Assembly: GCA_017505405.1 (NCBI GenBank)
Contig: JAFVPI010000078.1
Coordinates: 1-33,081, forward strand
Source: Mogibacterium sp.
GTDB lineage: Bacteria; Bacillota; Clostridia; Peptostreptococcales; Anaerovoracaceae
Direction: 5' to 3'
Length of the DNA stretch: 33,081 bases
Numbering within the stretch: position 1 is the first letter of the stretch; each line of letters starts with the position of its first letter. This document shows positions 32,315 to 33,081 of this stretch, one piece after another. Below the pieces are notes generated by a model. It was not told the origin of the DNA. It searched no databases and worked only from the letters and a program-made list of their open reading frames with translations. The translations under genes and the position numbers were made by a program.

Positions 32315-33070
32315 TCAGAGGATCTCTGTCAGTATCCTGATAAAAAAGATGACCAGTACGGTGATCATGAGCGGTCTGACAGCTTTTGCACCCTTCTTCT
32401 CAAAGAATGTCACACCGATGTAATTGCCTATGATGCCGAACAGACCGCCGAAAAATCCAAGCAATAGTATAACCTTGCCGTTCATAAGATAAACGGCCAG
32501 AGAAGTCAGATTGGTAGTAAGATTGATGGACTTTGCCACTCCGTTGGCCTCTCCGAGTCTGAAATGTGCGAAAGCTGTCAGAAGCAGTATGAGGAACGTT
32601 CCGGTTCCCGGTCCGTAGAATCCATCGTATGCTCCTATCAGCAGGGCTACTAGGGCCGAGCGTATCAGCGTCTGGCGGCTGCTGAGCGGCTCCTTTTCGT
32701 CCATCTTTTTATTCCGCATCACATACAGTGCCGTAAGCGGAATGATGACAAGCATGATCCGTTTGAAAAGCTCTGCATCCACCATGAGCGCAAGCTTCGC
32801 ACCTGAAGATGAGCCTATCATTGCCATGGCGATGCACAAAGCGGCTTTGCGCCAAGGGATGTAGCCGAGCTTCGCGAGCCTGTATGTTGATATCGTGGTG
32901 CCCATGCCAGAGCTCAGTTTATTGGTTGCTATGGCATTATGAACAGGCACACCTGCAATCATATAAGCGGGCAGCGAGATAAGACCTCCGCCGCCCGCGA
33001 CTGCATCAACGAACCCTCCGAGAAATGTCAGCGGGCATACTATTAAAAAAGTCCAGATACTTAATTCCAT
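32315..33070 (-). CDS. TauE/SafE-family sulfite/organosulfur exporter
   Basis: 251 residues with about eight membrane helices, the usual length. The N-terminal half has the family motif GGFVDAVAGGGGLISLPAYMIAG (spread over about residues 19-41) and the following NAIATNKLSSGMGTTIS. The second half repeats it in divergent form (IGAYDGFYGPGTGTFLILLL). Members export sulfite, sulfoacetate or related organic anions, and the exact substrate is not readable. The start at 33070 lies 11 bases from the window edge, and the frame remains open to the edge, so an earlier start cannot be excluded. It agrees with the normal N-terminus of the family, although no ribosome binding site is visible in the bases available. 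It is followed by the racemase gene 27 bp downstream. Confidence 0.88.
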   Translation of the reverse strand: MELSIWTFLIVCPLTFLGGFVDAVAGGGGLISLPAYMIAGVPVHNAIATNKLSSGMGTTISTYRLAKLGYIPWRKAALCIAMAMIGSSSGAKLALMVDAELFKRIMLVIIPLTALYVMRNKKMDEKEPLSSRQTLIRSALVALLIGAYDGFYGPGTGTFLILLLTAFAHFRLGEANGVAKSINLTTNLTSLAVYLMNGKVILLLGFFGGLFGIIGNYIGVTFFEKKGAKAVRPLMITVLVIFFIRILTEIL

Positions 33071-33081
33071 CCGGTATTGAT

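Overview
The window looks like the chromosome of an anaerobic, probably gut-dwelling member of the Clostridia (Firmicutes). The reasons are strong AGGAGG-type ribosome binding sites, short operons with 1-20 bp gaps or ATGA overlaps, a class-I cellobiose phosphorylase very like the clostridial enzyme, an ECF vitamin-type transporter with an UPF0397 S component, and a diverse sugar-uptake locus. I assign no species. I see no tRNA, rRNA, CRISPR array, insertion sequence or phage gene. No gap between genes exceeds about 300 bases.

Region 1 (1-6989, all minus strand) reads as one operon starting at about 7000. It holds the three parts of an ECF transporter (UPF0397 S component, a double ATPase, the T component), a DUF62 S-adenosylmethionine hydrolase, a DMT/EamA exporter, a decayed C-terminal piece of a 2-hydroxyacyl-CoA dehydratase subunit, a repeat-containing lipoprotein, and a tocopherol-cyclase-like protein that runs off the window edge.

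Region 2 (7073-20982) is a glycan-use locus around a LacI-type regulator. The minus-strand operon is lacI, a GH3 beta-glycosidase, a sugar-binding lipoprotein, two permeases, a UgpC/MsmK-type ATPase, a xylulokinase-type kinase, a DUF4867 protein and an L-fucose/L-arabinose-isomerase-like enzyme. It ends in a clear terminator at 7073-7105. Divergently on the plus strand lies a cellobiose phosphorylase. The shared intergenic region carries good sigma-A promoters in both directions and three copies of a CGAAAACG-type operator, two of which are exact reverse complements of each other. Together these suggest import of short beta-linked glucose/xylose oligosaccharides, cytoplasmic cleavage by hydrolysis and phosphorolysis, and feeding of a released sugar through isomerase plus kinase.

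Region 3 (21172-28515) contains an unusual pairing. One member is a MATE-type membrane protein fused to an RsbW/SpoIIAB-like HATPase domain (plus strand). The other is a convergent minus-strand operon of a beta-propeller sensor with a SpoIIE/PP2C phosphatase output, an FGGY sugar kinase homologue and an unrecognised multi-pass membrane protein. A kinase-like ATPase and a SpoIIE phosphatase are the two opposing halves of a partner-switching circuit, but no STAS antagonist is visible here. This is the best candidate for an undescribed system.

Region 4 (28515-33081, minus strand) has a second, conventional MATE exporter, a GPH-family sugar:cation symporter behind its own promoter and a palindromic operator-like site, an aspartate/glutamate racemase-family protein, and a TauE/SafE exporter whose start lies within 12 bases of the window edge.
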